The translations under genes were made by a program, and so were the position numbers. A stretch of DNA of 64,000 nt from NCBI RefSeq assembly GCF_000731315.1, contig NZ_HG938354.1, forward strand, positions 1,743,066 through 1,807,065. Direction: 5' to 3'. Shown here piece by piece: positions 1 through 8,959 of the stretch (the first letter of the stretch is position 1; every line of letters starts with the position of its first letter). Source of the stretch: Neorhizobium galegae bv. orientalis str. HAMBI 540. GTDB lineage: Bacteria > Pseudomonadota > Alphaproteobacteria > Rhizobiales > Rhizobiaceae. The notes below the pieces were generated by a model. The model was not told the origin of the DNA and did not search any database. It saw only the letters and a program-made list of their open reading frames with translations.

Positions 1-1263
1 CGGAGTTGAGATGGCGCCGACCAAGGGGTCGTGCAGGACCGCCAGCTTCAGGAGGTCGATATCGCCGCTGATGGCTGCGTGCACCGACATGCGCTGCACG
101 TTGATGGAGGCGATGCACGTCGCTGCGCAGGCTTCCGGGATCGTGATGCCGGAGACCATATTGATACCGAAGCGATCGACGAAACCGGGCGACTCGACAA
201 TCGCATCGGCCGGCAGGTTGGTGATGACGCCGTTGTTCTTGACGTTGAAGTGGCCGCGATAGACGCGGTTGGTTTCAAGCGCTTCGAGAATATGGCTCGC
301 ATGCTCGTTCGAGCGCTTGGATGGATCGATCGGTTTTTCGGCCGAGGCGAGGAACTGCGGGAATTCCGTTTCAAACCAGTTGCGCGTTTCCGTCGAGTGC
401 CTGAGGTAACCGCCGGTCTCGCCATGGATCCAGTCGGACATGTCGATCCACCTGGTGATCTCTTCCGGCCGCTTGCGATACCAGGGCAGGTATTCGGACA
501 GGTGGCCGTTGCTCTCCGTCGAATACACGCCGAAGCGCTTCAGGACGTCGATGCGCAGCTTTTCCTGCTGCGAGAAAACCGGGTGCGCCTCGAAGGCGGC
601 GACGAGTTCGTCCTTGCCGATCTTTCGGCCGTTGAGGCGTAGATCGATGAACCATGTCTGATGGTTGATGCCCGAGCAGATATAGTCGAGTTCGGAGCGC
701 GACTTGGCGCCGAGAACGTCAGCGATCTGTTCTGCCCCATGCTGGACGCCATGGCAGAGGCCGACGGTATCGACCTTCCCGTATTCGATCGCAGCCCAGG
801 TGTTCATCGCCATCGGGTTCGCGTAGTTCAGGAATTTCGCACCCGGTTCGGCGACCTCGCGGATGTCCTTGCAGAAATCGAGGATCACGGGGATGTTGCG
901 CTGGCCGTAGAGAATGCCGCCGGCGCAGATCGTATCCCCGACGCACTGGTCGATACCGTATTTCAGCGGGATGCGGATGTCGTCGGCATAAGCTTCCAGG
1001 CCGCCGACGCGAACGCAGCTGATGATGTAGCGGGCACCCGTCAGCGCCTCGCGACGGTTGGTGGTTGCCGTCACCCTGGTCGGCAGCCGGTTGGATTCGA
1101 CGACCTTGTCGAGGATCGCCTTGATCATCTGGAGGTTATGCTCGTTCATGTCCGTGAGCGCGAATTCGATATCTCTGAATTCCGGAACGCACAGGATGTC
1201 GGTGAACAGCTTTTTCGTGAAGCCGACGCTGCCCGCGCCAATGATAGCGATTTTGAAGCTCAT
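1..1263 (-). CDS. melA: Alpha-galactosidase, glycoside hydrolase family 4 (partial, C-terminus off the left edge)
   Basis: Reading the minus strand from the ATG at 1263 gives 421 codons with no stop before the window edge, so the C-terminus is missing. The protein begins with a Rossmann motif (G9-x-G11-x2-G14 in IIGAGSVGFT), then has N149-P150, the C170-H171-G-V-Q-H motif and G-I-N-H201. These match the NAD and Mn2+ ligands of GH4 enzymes, which cleave alpha-galactosides by transient oxidation of the sugar. It has no signal peptide, so it would act in the cytosol on imported sugars such as melibiose or raffinose. It is divergent from the AraC regulator at 1465, the usual arrangement for an alpha-galactoside regulon. 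Substrate preference (galactoside, glucoside or galacturonide) cannot be fixed from sequence alone; the CHGVQH form favours alpha-galactosidase. Confidence 0.85.
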   Translation of the reverse strand, partial: MSFKIAIIGAGSVGFTKKLFTDILCVPEFRDIEFALTDMNEHNLQMIKAILDKVVESNRLPTRVTATTNRREALTGARYIISCVRVGGLEAYADDIRIPLKYGIDQCVGDTICAGGILYGQRNIPVILDFCKDIREVAEPGAKFLNYANPMAMNTWAAIEYGKVDTVGLCHGVQHGAEQIADVLGAKSRSELDYICSGINHQTWFIDLRLNGRKIGKDELVAAFEAHPVFSQQEKLRIDVLKRFGVYSTESNGHLSEYLPWYRKRPEEITRWIDMSDWIHGETGGYLRHSTETRNWFETEFPQFLASAEKPIDPSKRSNEHASHILEALETNRVYRGHFNVKNNGVITNLPADAIVESPGFVDRFGINMVSGITIPEACAATCIASINVQRMSVHAAISGDIDLLKLAVLHDPLVGAISTP

Positions 1264-1464
1264 GATCCTAACCTCGATGCGATGAAAATGCCGGCGCTGG
1301 GGATGAGAAGAAGAATAGCCGCCGGGCTTGCGCCCTGCGCCAAAAAAGGCCAGAAATCCGGCTTATTCCCCTCCCCGCCGTTCCTCGATGCTGGCGGTGT
1401 TCTCTCTCTCGGGAGCGGATTATGCGCAAATTCGGCGGGGCCGCCAGAGAAGGATTATGCTTTC

Positions 1465-2373
1465 ATGGGTAATTCTATGCTGCGGGATTTAATCGAGCGG
1501 GGGCCGGTCATGCGGACCGTGTCGTTGCCGCGGGGCCGGCAGACTTTGCACACGATGCCGACCAGCACCGGCTACGAAATCCGCACGGATGCAACCTACG
1601 ATTGGGATGGACGCAAACGCGGTCAGACGCCATTCACTGTGCTCCAGCATACGATCGGCGGCGCTGGCAACCTCAGATACGACAACCGTGAGCTGCGGGT
1701 GAAGGAAGGCGAAACCCTGTTGGTTCTCGTCCCGCATAACCATCGCTATTGGCTGGAGGATGGCGGCCGATGGGAGTTCTTCTGGATCTCGATGAATGGC
1801 GACGAAGCGCTTCGCATTCACCGCTCCGTCCTCGCGGTAACCGGCCCGATCCTCAAGCTGCAGCCGCGCACCATCGAGCATCTGGCCGATTGCAGCCTGC
1901 GTCTCATCAATGGCGCGGAGACCCCAGGCCGTGCATCGGCCATCGCCTACGAAGCGGCGATGGCGCTCTATGACGACGTCTTCGGTTCGCATCCGATCTT
2001 CAGCGAGGAATACCGGACGATGCAGCATGTCATCGGCCACATCGTGATCAATCTCGAGCATCCGCTGCCGGTCGAGGAGCTAGCCAAGGTCGCGGGCCTC
2101 AGCCGAGCGCATTTCTCACGCATCTTCGCCGCCAGCGAAGGCGTTCCGCCGGCCGAATTCGTCCTGCAAAAGCGCCTGGAGCGCGCCATCAAGCTCTTGA
2201 CCAAGACCGACGGCATGCCGGTAAAGGAGGTGGCAATCCGCTCGGGCTTCCGGGACGCAAACTACTTCTCCAAGGTCTTCCGCCGTGTCTACGGCACCAA
2301 TCCCACCGAATTCCGCACGACCGGCATGTATGCGAGCGTCGGCAGGGGCGCTGACACCGCACTGCGGCGGTGA
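1465..2373 (+). CDS. AraC-family transcriptional regulator of the alpha-galactoside locus
   Basis: This is a 302-residue protein. The N-terminal half is a cupin-like sensor domain (around residues 30-120, ending in a VPHNHRYWLEDGG segment). The C-terminal AraC/XylS DNA-binding domain has two helix-turn-helix units (VEELAKVAGLSRAHFSRIFAASEG and VKEVAIRSGFRDANYFSKVFRRVYGTNPTEFR). The reading frame is open far upstream because it lies opposite the galactosidase gene. I chose the ATG at 1465 because it gives normal AraC length and clears the divergent gene. It lies about 200 bp from the start of the galactosidase gene, so it probably controls that gene in response to an alpha-galactoside. The effector is inferred. 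Confidence 0.8.
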   Translation: MGNSMLRDLIERGPVMRTVSLPRGRQTLHTMPTSTGYEIRTDATYDWDGRKRGQTPFTVLQHTIGGAGNLRYDNRELRVKEGETLLVLVPHNHRYWLEDGGRWEFFWISMNGDEALRIHRSVLAVTGPILKLQPRTIEHLADCSLRLINGAETPGRASAIAYEAAMALYDDVFGSHPIFSEEYRTMQHVIGHIVINLEHPLPVEELAKVAGLSRAHFSRIFAASEGVPPAEFVLQKRLERAIKLLTKTDGMPVKEVAIRSGFRDANYFSKVFRRVYGTNPTEFRTTGMYASVGRGADTALRR

Positions 2374-2498
2374 CCCTCGACCTATCTTTCCGCCTCTTAG
2401 GAGAGCTTCGGATACCAGGCCGGCCCGAGTGCCTTGATCCATCCGGACGCCCACGACGTGCCGGCATCTCGAAACGGCCTTGACGGGAAACCACCTGT

Positions 2499-2516
2499 TT
2501 TACAGTCCTGTGACAG
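2499..2516 (-). promoter_or_regulatory. Candidate Pho box (minus orientation)
   Basis: On the minus strand this reads CTGTCAC AGGA CTGTAAA: two 7-bp direct repeats separated by 4 bp, close to the PhoB consensus CTGTCAT-N4-CTGTCAT. It lies in the 252-bp gap before the phosphoesterase operon, 24 bp upstream of a second such site in the opposite orientation. Confidence 0.55.
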
Positions 2517-2539
2517 AAATGAAAGAAAGCTGGAAAACT

Positions 2540-2557
2540 CTGTAACCGGCCTGACAC
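2540..2557 (+). promoter_or_regulatory. Candidate Pho box (plus orientation) of the phosphoesterase-importer operon
   Basis: The site reads CTGTAAC CGGC CTGACAC: two 7-bp repeats with a 4-bp spacer in PhoB geometry, ending 68 bp before the GTG start of the phosphoesterase. A weak -10-like CTCTAA lies at about 2565-2570, where PhoB-activated promoters have theirs. With the inverted site at 2499-2516 this suggests induction by phosphate starvation. Confidence 0.55.
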
Positions 2558-2625
2558 GATAGCGCTCTAAGGAACCGTAAACGCCTTCGCACCTGCGGAA
2601 GGTACTTGCGAGACCGGAGACTGCC

Positions 2626-3456
2626 GTGAAGATCATCCAGATTACCGATACCCATTTCAGCCCGGAAAAGCCGCATTTCAACGGCAATTGGGCGCCGCTG
2701 CTGAACTGGATCGAGGATACCCGGGCCGATCTCATCATCCATACCGGGGATCTGACCGTCGATGGCGCCGATAAGCCGGGTGACATCACTTTCTGCCTGG
2801 ACCTGATGCGGCAGACTTCGATCCCGATGCTGATCCTGCCGGGCAATCACGATGTCGGCCACCTGCCGGGCTCCGAGCAGCCGGTCAATGCCGAGCGCCT
2901 CAAGCGCTGGCGGGACCTCGTCGGAGAGGACCGCTGGTTCGAGGACACCAACGGCTGGCGTTTCATCGGCCTCAACTCACTCCTGCTCGGTCATGAGGAC
3001 GACGAGGAGGAAGCCCAGTTCGAATGGCTGCGCGAAACCCTCGAAGAGCGTCGCGGCCGTCGCATCGCGCTGTTTGCCCACAAGCCGCTGTTCGTCGACG
3101 AGCCGCACGAGGGCGACACGGGCTATTGGAGCGTGCGCCCGGCCCAGCGCAAACGCCTCTACGACCTGATCGCCGCCCATGACGTGGCGCTCTTTGCGAG
3201 CGGCCACCTGCACTGGGCCTGGCAGGGCCGGTTCGAGAACACCGCCCTCACCTGGGGTCCGTCGGCCGCCTTCATCCTCGACAAACTGGTGCGCGAAATG
3301 CCGGGCGAGCGGCTGGTCGGCGCGGTCGTGCATGAATTCGGCGACGGCGTCGAGAGCGAGATCGTCGCCGTGCCCGGCATGACGGCCTATGTCCTCGACG
3401 AGGTCATCGAGGAAGTCTATCCGACCAGCGCCAAGCAAACGGAGAGCGCCGAATGA
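2626..3456 (+). CDS. Calcineurin-like metallophosphoesterase (GpdQ/CpdA-like phosphodiesterase)
   Basis: This 276-residue protein has every metal ligand block of the class III phosphodiesterase fold: D8-x-H10 (DTH), G-D42, G-N74-H75-D76, H152 (FAHKP) and G-H194-x-H196. Enzymes of this type (GpdQ, CpdA/Icc) hydrolyse glycerophosphodiesters or cyclic nucleotides with two metal ions. The start is GTG at 2626 with GGAG six bases upstream. There is no signal peptide, so it is cytosolic. Its stop overlaps the ATPase start (ATGA), and the operon is preceded by Pho-box-like sites and encodes a Ugp-like importer. A glycerophosphodiesterase acting on imported phosphodiesters is therefore more likely than a cAMP phosphodiesterase. 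That choice is inference. Confidence 0.85.
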   Translation: MKIIQITDTHFSPEKPHFNGNWAPLLNWIEDTRADLIIHTGDLTVDGADKPGDITFCLDLMRQTSIPMLILPGNHDVGHLPGSEQPVNAERLKRWRDLVGEDRWFEDTNGWRFIGLNSLLLGHEDDEEEAQFEWLRETLEERRGRRIALFAHKPLFVDEPHEGDTGYWSVRPAQRKRLYDLIAAHDVALFASGHLHWAWQGRFENTALTWGPSAAFILDKLVREMPGERLVGAVVHEFGDGVESEIVAVPGMTAYVLDEVIEEVYPTSAKQTESAE

Positions 3457-4622
3457 CCGCCCTTTCGCTTCGCGGTATCGAAAAATCCTTCTCCGGCAAC
3501 CCGATCCTCAAGGGCGTCAGCCTCGATGCCGGTCCGGGCGAATTCATCGCCCTTGTCGGCCCTTCCGGCTGCGGCAAGAGCACGCTCTTACGCATCCTCG
3601 CCGGCCTCGAAAGCGCTGACGCCGGCGAAATCATGCTCGGCGACCGCGACCTGTCGCCGGTACCGGCGGCAGACCGCAACATTGCCATGGTTTTCCAGTC
3701 CTACGCGCTTTATCCGCACCTGACGGCGGCGCAGAACATCGCCGTGCCGCTGGTCATGCGCAAGCTGACGCGGGCGCAGCGCCTGCCGCTGATCGGCCCG
3801 CTGATGCCCGGCCAGCGCAAGGCGGTCGCGGCGATCAAACGCGACGTGCGCGAGATGGCGGTGTCGCTGAAGATCGACCACCTGCTCGATCGCAAGCCCG
3901 GCCAGATGTCCGGCGGCCAGCGCCAGCGCGTCGCGCTTGGCCGCGCCATGGTGCGCCGCCCCTCCGTTTTCCTGATGGACGAACCGCTTTCCAACCTCGA
4001 CGCCAACCTGCGCGTCCATGCTCGCGGCGAGATCGTCGAATTGCACCGCCGCGCCGGCGTGCCGACGCTCTACGTCACCCATGACCAGGCGGAAGCGCTT
4101 TCCATGGCAGATCGCGTCGCCGTGATGATCGGCGGTTCGCTGCTGCAGCTCGCCTCGCCGCAGGTGATCTACGACGATCCGGCCAATATCGAGGTGGCCC
4201 GTTTCATCGGCCAGCCGCGCATCAACCTTTTCCCGTCGCAGATCGGGGCCGATGGCACGATAGCGTTCGGCGATATCCGGGTCGGATTACACCGTGAGAC
4301 GGTCGCAGCCGGCGCGCCGGTGACGATCGGCATTCGGCCGGAATTCATCCGCGTGTCCCGCAGCGGCCAGCAGGGCCTGCCGGCACGCATCGACCGCATC
4401 GAGTTCCTGGGCTCCGAGATCATCCTCTATTGCCGCCTGGATGCGATCGGCGAAACGGTTGTCGCCAAGCTTTCTCCGACTGAGGGCGCCGGTCTTGCCG
4501 CCGGCATGCCGGTGCGCCTCGAGTTCTCAGCCGATCGCCTCTTCGTCTTTGCCGAGAACGGCCGCCGCCTGCCCTCGACACCGGTCGATACCGCCACCAT
4601 GCGGGAGACCGCCCATGGCTGA
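3453..4622 (+). CDS. ABC importer ATPase, MalK/UgpC type
   Basis: This is a 389-residue nucleotide-binding subunit with Walker A GPSGCGKST (36-44), Q-loop Q82, signature SGGQRQ (153-158), Walker B VFLMDE (172-177), switch H210 and a C-terminal TOBE/MalK regulatory domain. The segment between Q-loop and signature holds about 18 extra residues (about 104-130, LTRAQRLPLIGPLMPGQRK) compared with MalK, an unusual insertion in the helical subdomain that contacts the permeases. Start and stop overlap the flanking genes, so it is translated as part of the phosphoesterase operon. It would power uptake of a glycerol-phosphate-like or phosphodiester substrate. Confidence 0.9.
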   Translation: MTALSLRGIEKSFSGNPILKGVSLDAGPGEFIALVGPSGCGKSTLLRILAGLESADAGEIMLGDRDLSPVPAADRNIAMVFQSYALYPHLTAAQNIAVPLVMRKLTRAQRLPLIGPLMPGQRKAVAAIKRDVREMAVSLKIDHLLDRKPGQMSGGQRQRVALGRAMVRRPSVFLMDEPLSNLDANLRVHARGEIVELHRRAGVPTLYVTHDQAEALSMADRVAVMIGGSLLQLASPQVIYDDPANIEVARFIGQPRINLFPSQIGADGTIAFGDIRVGLHRETVAAGAPVTIGIRPEFIRVSRSGQQGLPARIDRIEFLGSEIILYCRLDAIGETVVAKLSPTEGAGLAAGMPVRLEFSADRLFVFAENGRRLPSTPVDTATMRETAHG

Positions 4623-5547
4623 CGCGATCGCTGCTGCACCCCCGATCGTCCGGAAACCCGCCCGTTCGGCCGCCGAGCGGCAGGAGGCACGCGCAGCACT
4701 CGTGCTGTCGCTGCCGGCTATGGTTCTCCTGTTCGTCTTCATCCTGCTGCCGGTCGCGGTGGTGATCCTGTTCGCCTTTACCGACTACGAACTCGGCTAT
4801 GCGGGTTTCCGGTTCGTCGGCTTCGACAATTACACAGAGCTCTTCACCGACCGCACCTTCCGCCGCTCGCTGTGGAACACAGCGGTCTATACCGCGATCG
4901 TCGCACCGATCTCGATCTTCATGGCGCTCGGCCTCGCGATGCTGATCGAAAGCGAGAACATCGGCCGTTCCTTCTTTCGAACCGCCTATTTCCTGCCGGT
5001 CGCCTCGCTGCTCGTTGCGATGGCGACGGTCTGGCAATATCTGTTCCATCCGACGATCGGCCCGATCAACGCGCTTCTGGCGCTCGGCGGCCTGCCGCGT
5101 CCCAACTGGCTCGGCGCCTCGACATCCGTCCTCTACAGCCTGTCGATCATCGGCATCTGGCAATCGGTCGGCTTCAATCTCGTGCTGTTCCTGGCCGGGC
5201 TCACCGCAATCCCCCGCGAGCTCTATCACGCCGCACATGTGGACGGCGCCCGCTCCGCCTTCGACCGGTTCCGGCTGGTTACCTGGCCGATGCTCGGACC
5301 GACGACACTGTTCGTCACCACGATCAGCATCATCAATGCGGTCAAGGTCTTCGAGACGGTCAAGACGCTGACCGAGGGCGGGCCGAACAAGGCCTCCGAA
5401 GTGTTGCTTTTCACCATCTACCAGGAAGGGTTCGTCTACCTGAAGGTCGGTTACGCTTCGGCGATGACGGTCGTCTTCCTGATCATCCTGGTGGTGCTGA
5501 TGTTCCTGCAATACCGCGTCCAGGACAAGCAGGTGCATTACTCATGA
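4615..5547 (+). CDS. ABC importer permease, UgpA/MalF type
   Basis: This is a 310-residue inner-membrane protein with about six hydrophobic segments (the first at about residues 30-52, MVLLFVFILLPVAVVILFAF). The EAA coupling loop reads AAHVDGARSAFDRFRLVTWP. The ATG at 4615 overlaps the end of the ATPase gene; longer starts would run through that gene. It pairs with the next permease to form the channel of the Ugp-like importer. Confidence 0.9.
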   Translation: MADAIAAAPPIVRKPARSAAERQEARAALVLSLPAMVLLFVFILLPVAVVILFAFTDYELGYAGFRFVGFDNYTELFTDRTFRRSLWNTAVYTAIVAPISIFMALGLAMLIESENIGRSFFRTAYFLPVASLLVAMATVWQYLFHPTIGPINALLALGGLPRPNWLGASTSVLYSLSIIGIWQSVGFNLVLFLAGLTAIPRELYHAAHVDGARSAFDRFRLVTWPMLGPTTLFVTTISIINAVKVFETVKTLTEGGPNKASEVLLFTIYQEGFVYLKVGYASAMTVVFLIILVVLMFLQYRVQDKQVHYS

Positions 5548-6380
5548 ACGCTTCAGCCTTCACCCTCGCGCGTGCTGTCCGCCTGTCGATCCTGATCTTC
5601 GGGGCGGCGATCTTCCTCGCCCCCTACGTCTTCATGATTTCGACCGCCGGCAAGGCGCAGAGCGACATCTTCTCCTCGTCGCTGTCCCTCATCCCGCAGC
5701 ACTGGTCCTACATCCAGAACTTCGCCAAGGCGCTGACGCGCGTCTCGATGACGCGGCTGCTTTTCAACGGCGTCGCCGTCTGTGCGCTGATCTTCGGTTT
5801 CCAGGTGATGATCGCCATCCCCTGCGCCTACGCCATGGCAAAGCTCAAATTCCGCGCGGCAAAGCTGATGATGGTGCTGGTCATGCTCGGCCTGCTGGTA
5901 CCGATCCATGCCACCGCCCTGCCGCTCTACGTCGCCTTCGACCGCATGGCGGTGCTCAACAGCTATTTCGCGCTGGTCGCTCCCTTCACCATCTCCGTTT
6001 TCGGCATCTTCCTGTTCCTGCAGTTCTTCCGCGCGATACCGGACGACCTGATACATGCCGCCCGGCTCGACGGCATGTCGGAGCTCGGCATTATCGGCCG
6101 CGTGATCGTGCCGAATGCCTGGCCGGCGATCACCGCGTTCGCGATCTTCTCGGTCGTCGCGCACTGGAACGACCTCTACTGGCCGTTGATCGTCGTTTCC
6201 AACCAGGCCTATGCAACGCCGCCACTCGGCCTCCTCTATTTCCGCGCCGCCGAGGCCGGCGACGACTACGGCGCGCTGATGGCCGCCACGCTGATCATCA
6301 CCACTCCCCTCGTTGCGGCTTTCCTTCTGGCACAGAAGCGCTTCGTCGAGGGCATCACCATGACCGGTCTCAAAGGCTGA
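5544..6380 (+). CDS. ABC importer permease, UgpE/MalG type
   Basis: This is a 278-residue membrane protein starting at an ATGA overlap with the upstream permease. The N-terminal membrane segment is at about residues 13-33. The EAA loop HAARLDGMSELGIIGRVIVP precedes the last two segments, and the C-terminus (VEGITMTGLKG) is typical of MalG/UgpE proteins. It is the second permease half of the Pho-box-associated importer. Confidence 0.9.
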   Translation: MNASAFTLARAVRLSILIFGAAIFLAPYVFMISTAGKAQSDIFSSSLSLIPQHWSYIQNFAKALTRVSMTRLLFNGVAVCALIFGFQVMIAIPCAYAMAKLKFRAAKLMMVLVMLGLLVPIHATALPLYVAFDRMAVLNSYFALVAPFTISVFGIFLFLQFFRAIPDDLIHAARLDGMSELGIIGRVIVPNAWPAITAFAIFSVVAHWNDLYWPLIVVSNQAYATPPLGLLYFRAAEAGDDYGALMAATLIITTPLVAAFLLAQKRFVEGITMTGLKG

Positions 6381-6405
6381 CCGGCATCAACCAGGAGACT
6401 ATGCG

Positions 6406-7671
6406 ATGAAGCATCTCACCAAGTTTTTCGCCGCCGCGGCGATTGCCATGACGGTGTCGCTTCCGGCCCATGCCGAAACGACATTGACCGTGCATTATCC
6501 GATGCCGGGCTTCTTCAAGGACGTGATGGACACGATCTCGAAAAAGTTCATGGAGGAAAATCCGGACATCAAGATCCAGTTCGCCAACCCGTCCGCGACC
6601 TATGAAGAAGGCATCCAGCTCATCATGCGCCAGGCCGGCACGGCGGAAATGCCGGACCTGACCTTCATCGGCCTCAACCGGCTGCGCATGGTTCAGGAGC
6701 GCGACCTGCCGGTCGATCTCGCTCCGTTCATCGCCAAGGAAGGCGATATGGGCAAGCTCGGCTTCTCCGACAACATCCTGAAGCTCGCCCAGGTCAAGGG
6801 CAAGCAGGTCGGCCTCGCCTTCGCGACGTCAAACCCGATCATGTACTACAATGCCGATCTGGTGAAGGCTGCCGGCGGCAATCCGGACGTTCCGCCGAAG
6901 ACCTGGGACGAAGTCATCGCGCTCGGCGCCAAGATCAAGGCGCTCGGCAACGGCGTCGAAGGCATCGATTTCCGCTGGCAGGGTGACGACTGGATGTTCT
7001 CGGCACTTCTGTTCGGCGCCGGTGGCCAGATGCTGGGCGCCGACGAAAAGTCCGTCGCTTTCGCCGGGCCGGAAGGCCTGAGGGCTGTCGAAACGCTCGA
7101 CCGCATGGTCAAGCAGGGCGGCCTGCCGGTGTTCACCGCCCAGGCCGGTGAGCAGGCGTTCTTCGCCGGCAAGGTCGGCATCGAGTTCAAGACGACCGGC
7201 GGGCTGCGCAATACGATCAAGAGCGTCGGCGACAAGTTCGACCTGCGCACCGCGCAGATCCCGCTGATCGATCCGGTCAAGGGCAAGCTGCCGACCGGCG
7301 GCAATGCCGTCGTCATCCTCGCCCGCAATGCCGAAAAGCAGCAGGCCGCCTGGAAGTTCGCCAAGTTCGCCGCCGGCCCCTACGGCGCATCGGTCGTCGT
7401 CCCGGGCACCGGCTATGTTCCGAACAACGAGCTCGCCGCCAAGTCGCCGGACTATCTCGGCAATTTCTACAAGGCGAACCCGCTCTTCGTCGCTGGCCTC
7501 AGCCAGATGGATCGCATGGTTCCCTGGTACGCCTTCCCGGGCACCAACGGCGTCAAGGTCACCCAGGCGATCGTCGAGAATCTGTCGCGTATCGTCGAAC
7601 AGCAGGCCACCCCGAGGCAAGCGCTGGAAGATGCCGCTTCCGAAGTGAAGGGCTTGCTGCCGCGCAGCTAA
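6406..7671 (+). CDS. Periplasmic solute-binding protein, family 1 (UgpB-like)
   Basis: This 421-residue protein has a Sec signal peptide (about 1-23, cleaved after AHA) and the cluster-B sugar/glycerol-phosphate binding fold, including NPIMYYNADLVKAAGG and PKTWDEVIALG. It is the last gene of its operon, whereas ugp and malE operons usually start with it; a strong terminator follows directly. The Pho boxes and the co-transcribed phosphodiesterase suggest glycerophosphodiesters or glycerol-3-phosphate as ligand. Sequence alone would also allow an ordinary oligosaccharide. Confidence 0.85.
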   Translation: MKHLTKFFAAAAIAMTVSLPAHAETTLTVHYPMPGFFKDVMDTISKKFMEENPDIKIQFANPSATYEEGIQLIMRQAGTAEMPDLTFIGLNRLRMVQERDLPVDLAPFIAKEGDMGKLGFSDNILKLAQVKGKQVGLAFATSNPIMYYNADLVKAAGGNPDVPPKTWDEVIALGAKIKALGNGVEGIDFRWQGDDWMFSALLFGAGGQMLGADEKSVAFAGPEGLRAVETLDRMVKQGGLPVFTAQAGEQAFFAGKVGIEFKTTGGLRNTIKSVGDKFDLRTAQIPLIDPVKGKLPTGGNAVVILARNAEKQQAAWKFAKFAAGPYGASVVVPGTGYVPNNELAAKSPDYLGNFYKANPLFVAGLSQMDRMVPWYAFPGTNGVKVTQAIVENLSRIVEQQATPRQALEDAASEVKGLLPRS

Positions 7672-7700
7672 GCTCCGCTCCGGGCTAACCGCACAACGAG

Positions 7701-7736
7701 CCGCCGCTTCCGATCGGAAGCGGCGGTTTTCCTTTT
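7701..7736 (+). terminator. Rho-independent terminator of the phosphoesterase-importer operon
   Basis: A perfect inverted repeat (CCGCCGCTTCC, loop GATC, mirror arm) at 7701-7726 is followed by TTTTCCTTTT. It starts 29 bases after the binding-protein stop codon and also separates the convergent LacI gene. Confidence 0.9.
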
Positions 7737-7749
7737 GTACGAAGCGTCA

Positions 7750-8730
7750 TCAGATTGCCCGCACCGTACCGCCCCGGCGCAGCATATAAGCGACATCGAG
7801 ATGCCGGGCGGGCGCCGCATTCTCGGCCATGTCCAGCAGCAGCGAGGCCGCCGCCGCCCCCATGCTCGCATCCGGCATCTCTACCGTCGTCAGCGGCGGG
7901 TCCATCAGCCGTCCGATGGCGATCCCATCGAACCCTGCGACGGAAATATCGCGTGGTACGGAAAGTCCTTCGCGCCGCAGCGCACTGATGACGCCGAGTG
8001 CGAGAAGATCGTTGGAGGCGATGATCGCCGTCGGCGGTGCGGTCGCAAGCGCCGCACTGAGATCGAGCTGGTCGTAACCGTTGAGGAAGGAAATCTCGAC
8101 TGCTTCCAACGGTGCAATGCCATTCTTGATCATCGCATCGCGATAACCTTCATGCCGGCGACGCGCGCGGTCGGAAGCCGCGAAATTTCCGGAGACGAAC
8201 AGGATGCGTCGATGGCCGAGACCGACCAGCATCTGCGTCAGTTCGCGGCCGGCTCCGCGATTGTCCACCGTCACGGCGGCAGGAAACAGTGAGGTCGGCA
8301 TGTTGTTGAGAAGCACGGTCGGCGGCAGCGAGGATGTGAGGGCAACGCTTGTGGCGGGATCGCAGACGGTCAGGATCAGGCCGGTCGGCCGGTCGTTGAG
8401 AAGCGAGGCGACTGCGTCCGCCTCGCGTGCAGGGTCGTAGTTCGACTGGGCGATCAGCACGCCGTGGCCGGCAACCAGCATGCGGTTCTGGATGCTGGAA
8501 AGCGACGAGGCGAAGACGGGATTGGTGATGCTGGGGATCAGTACGCCGACGACCGGCCGTTGCCCGGGTCTGCCAGCCGCTGAATTTATCGGCCGGTAAC
8601 CGAGCTCTGCCGCCGCGCGGCGGACCCTGCGGGCCATGCGGTCGCTGACATTGCCGTTGCGATTGAGCGCCCGGCTCGCGGTCGCCAGCGAACATCCCGC
8701 TCTTATCGCCACCTGCTGCAATGTCGTCAT
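7750..8730 (-). CDS. LacI-family transcriptional regulator
   Basis: This is a 326-residue protein. The N-terminal LacI helix-turn-helix is TLQQVAIRAGCSLATASRALN (about 3-23), with the hinge at about 45-60. A periplasmic-binding-like sensor domain follows (VVGVLIPSITNPVFASSLSSIQ through SVAGFDGIAIGRLMDPPLTTVEMP). It is convergent with the Ugp-like operon and shares its terminator region; its start faces a 229-bp gap next to the LysR gene. Its target is not obvious. It could regulate the adjacent importer operon or a distant sugar locus. Confidence 0.85.
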   Translation of the reverse strand: MTTLQQVAIRAGCSLATASRALNRNGNVSDRMARRVRRAAAELGYRPINSAAGRPGQRPVVGVLIPSITNPVFASSLSSIQNRMLVAGHGVLIAQSNYDPAREADAVASLLNDRPTGLILTVCDPATSVALTSSLPPTVLLNNMPTSLFPAAVTVDNRGAGRELTQMLVGLGHRRILFVSGNFAASDRARRRHEGYRDAMIKNGIAPLEAVEISFLNGYDQLDLSAALATAPPTAIIASNDLLALGVISALRREGLSVPRDISVAGFDGIAIGRLMDPPLTTVEMPDASMGAAAASLLLDMAENAAPARHLDVAYMLRRGGTVRAI

Positions 8731-8959
8731 CAGAGAATGCCCTCTTCCACTTGCCCCACCTCAGGGCCCGCCGGCAGCAGGTTTCCTCCCGACATGTAAG
8801 AGTTTTATGTCAGCAACGAAGGATTTTCCCGCCGCTGCGGCGACCATTCGCGCAGAACTCGTAGAGCAGGATGCCGTTGATGGTAAGAAACGCAAAAAAA
8901 TTACCCGTGGCGGGTCTCAAACGACATGGGCGAACTGGTCCAGGTGCCAATACTCCTGG
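8731..8959. other. Intergenic gap between the LacI and LysR genes
   Basis: This 229-bp gap holds the LacI promoter region at its left end and the 3' side of the LysR gene at its right. A short open frame starting at about 8807 (MSATKDFPAAAAT) has no recognisable relative and runs into the LysR coding region, so I do not call it a gene. Confidence 0.4.

Noticed and set aside
4420..5538. Minus-strand frame of 372 codons opposite the Ugp-like permease genes
   Set aside because: It is an antisense shadow of high-GC coding DNA; the plus strand has clear permease motifs, and the translation is very rich in Asp/Arg/Gln.
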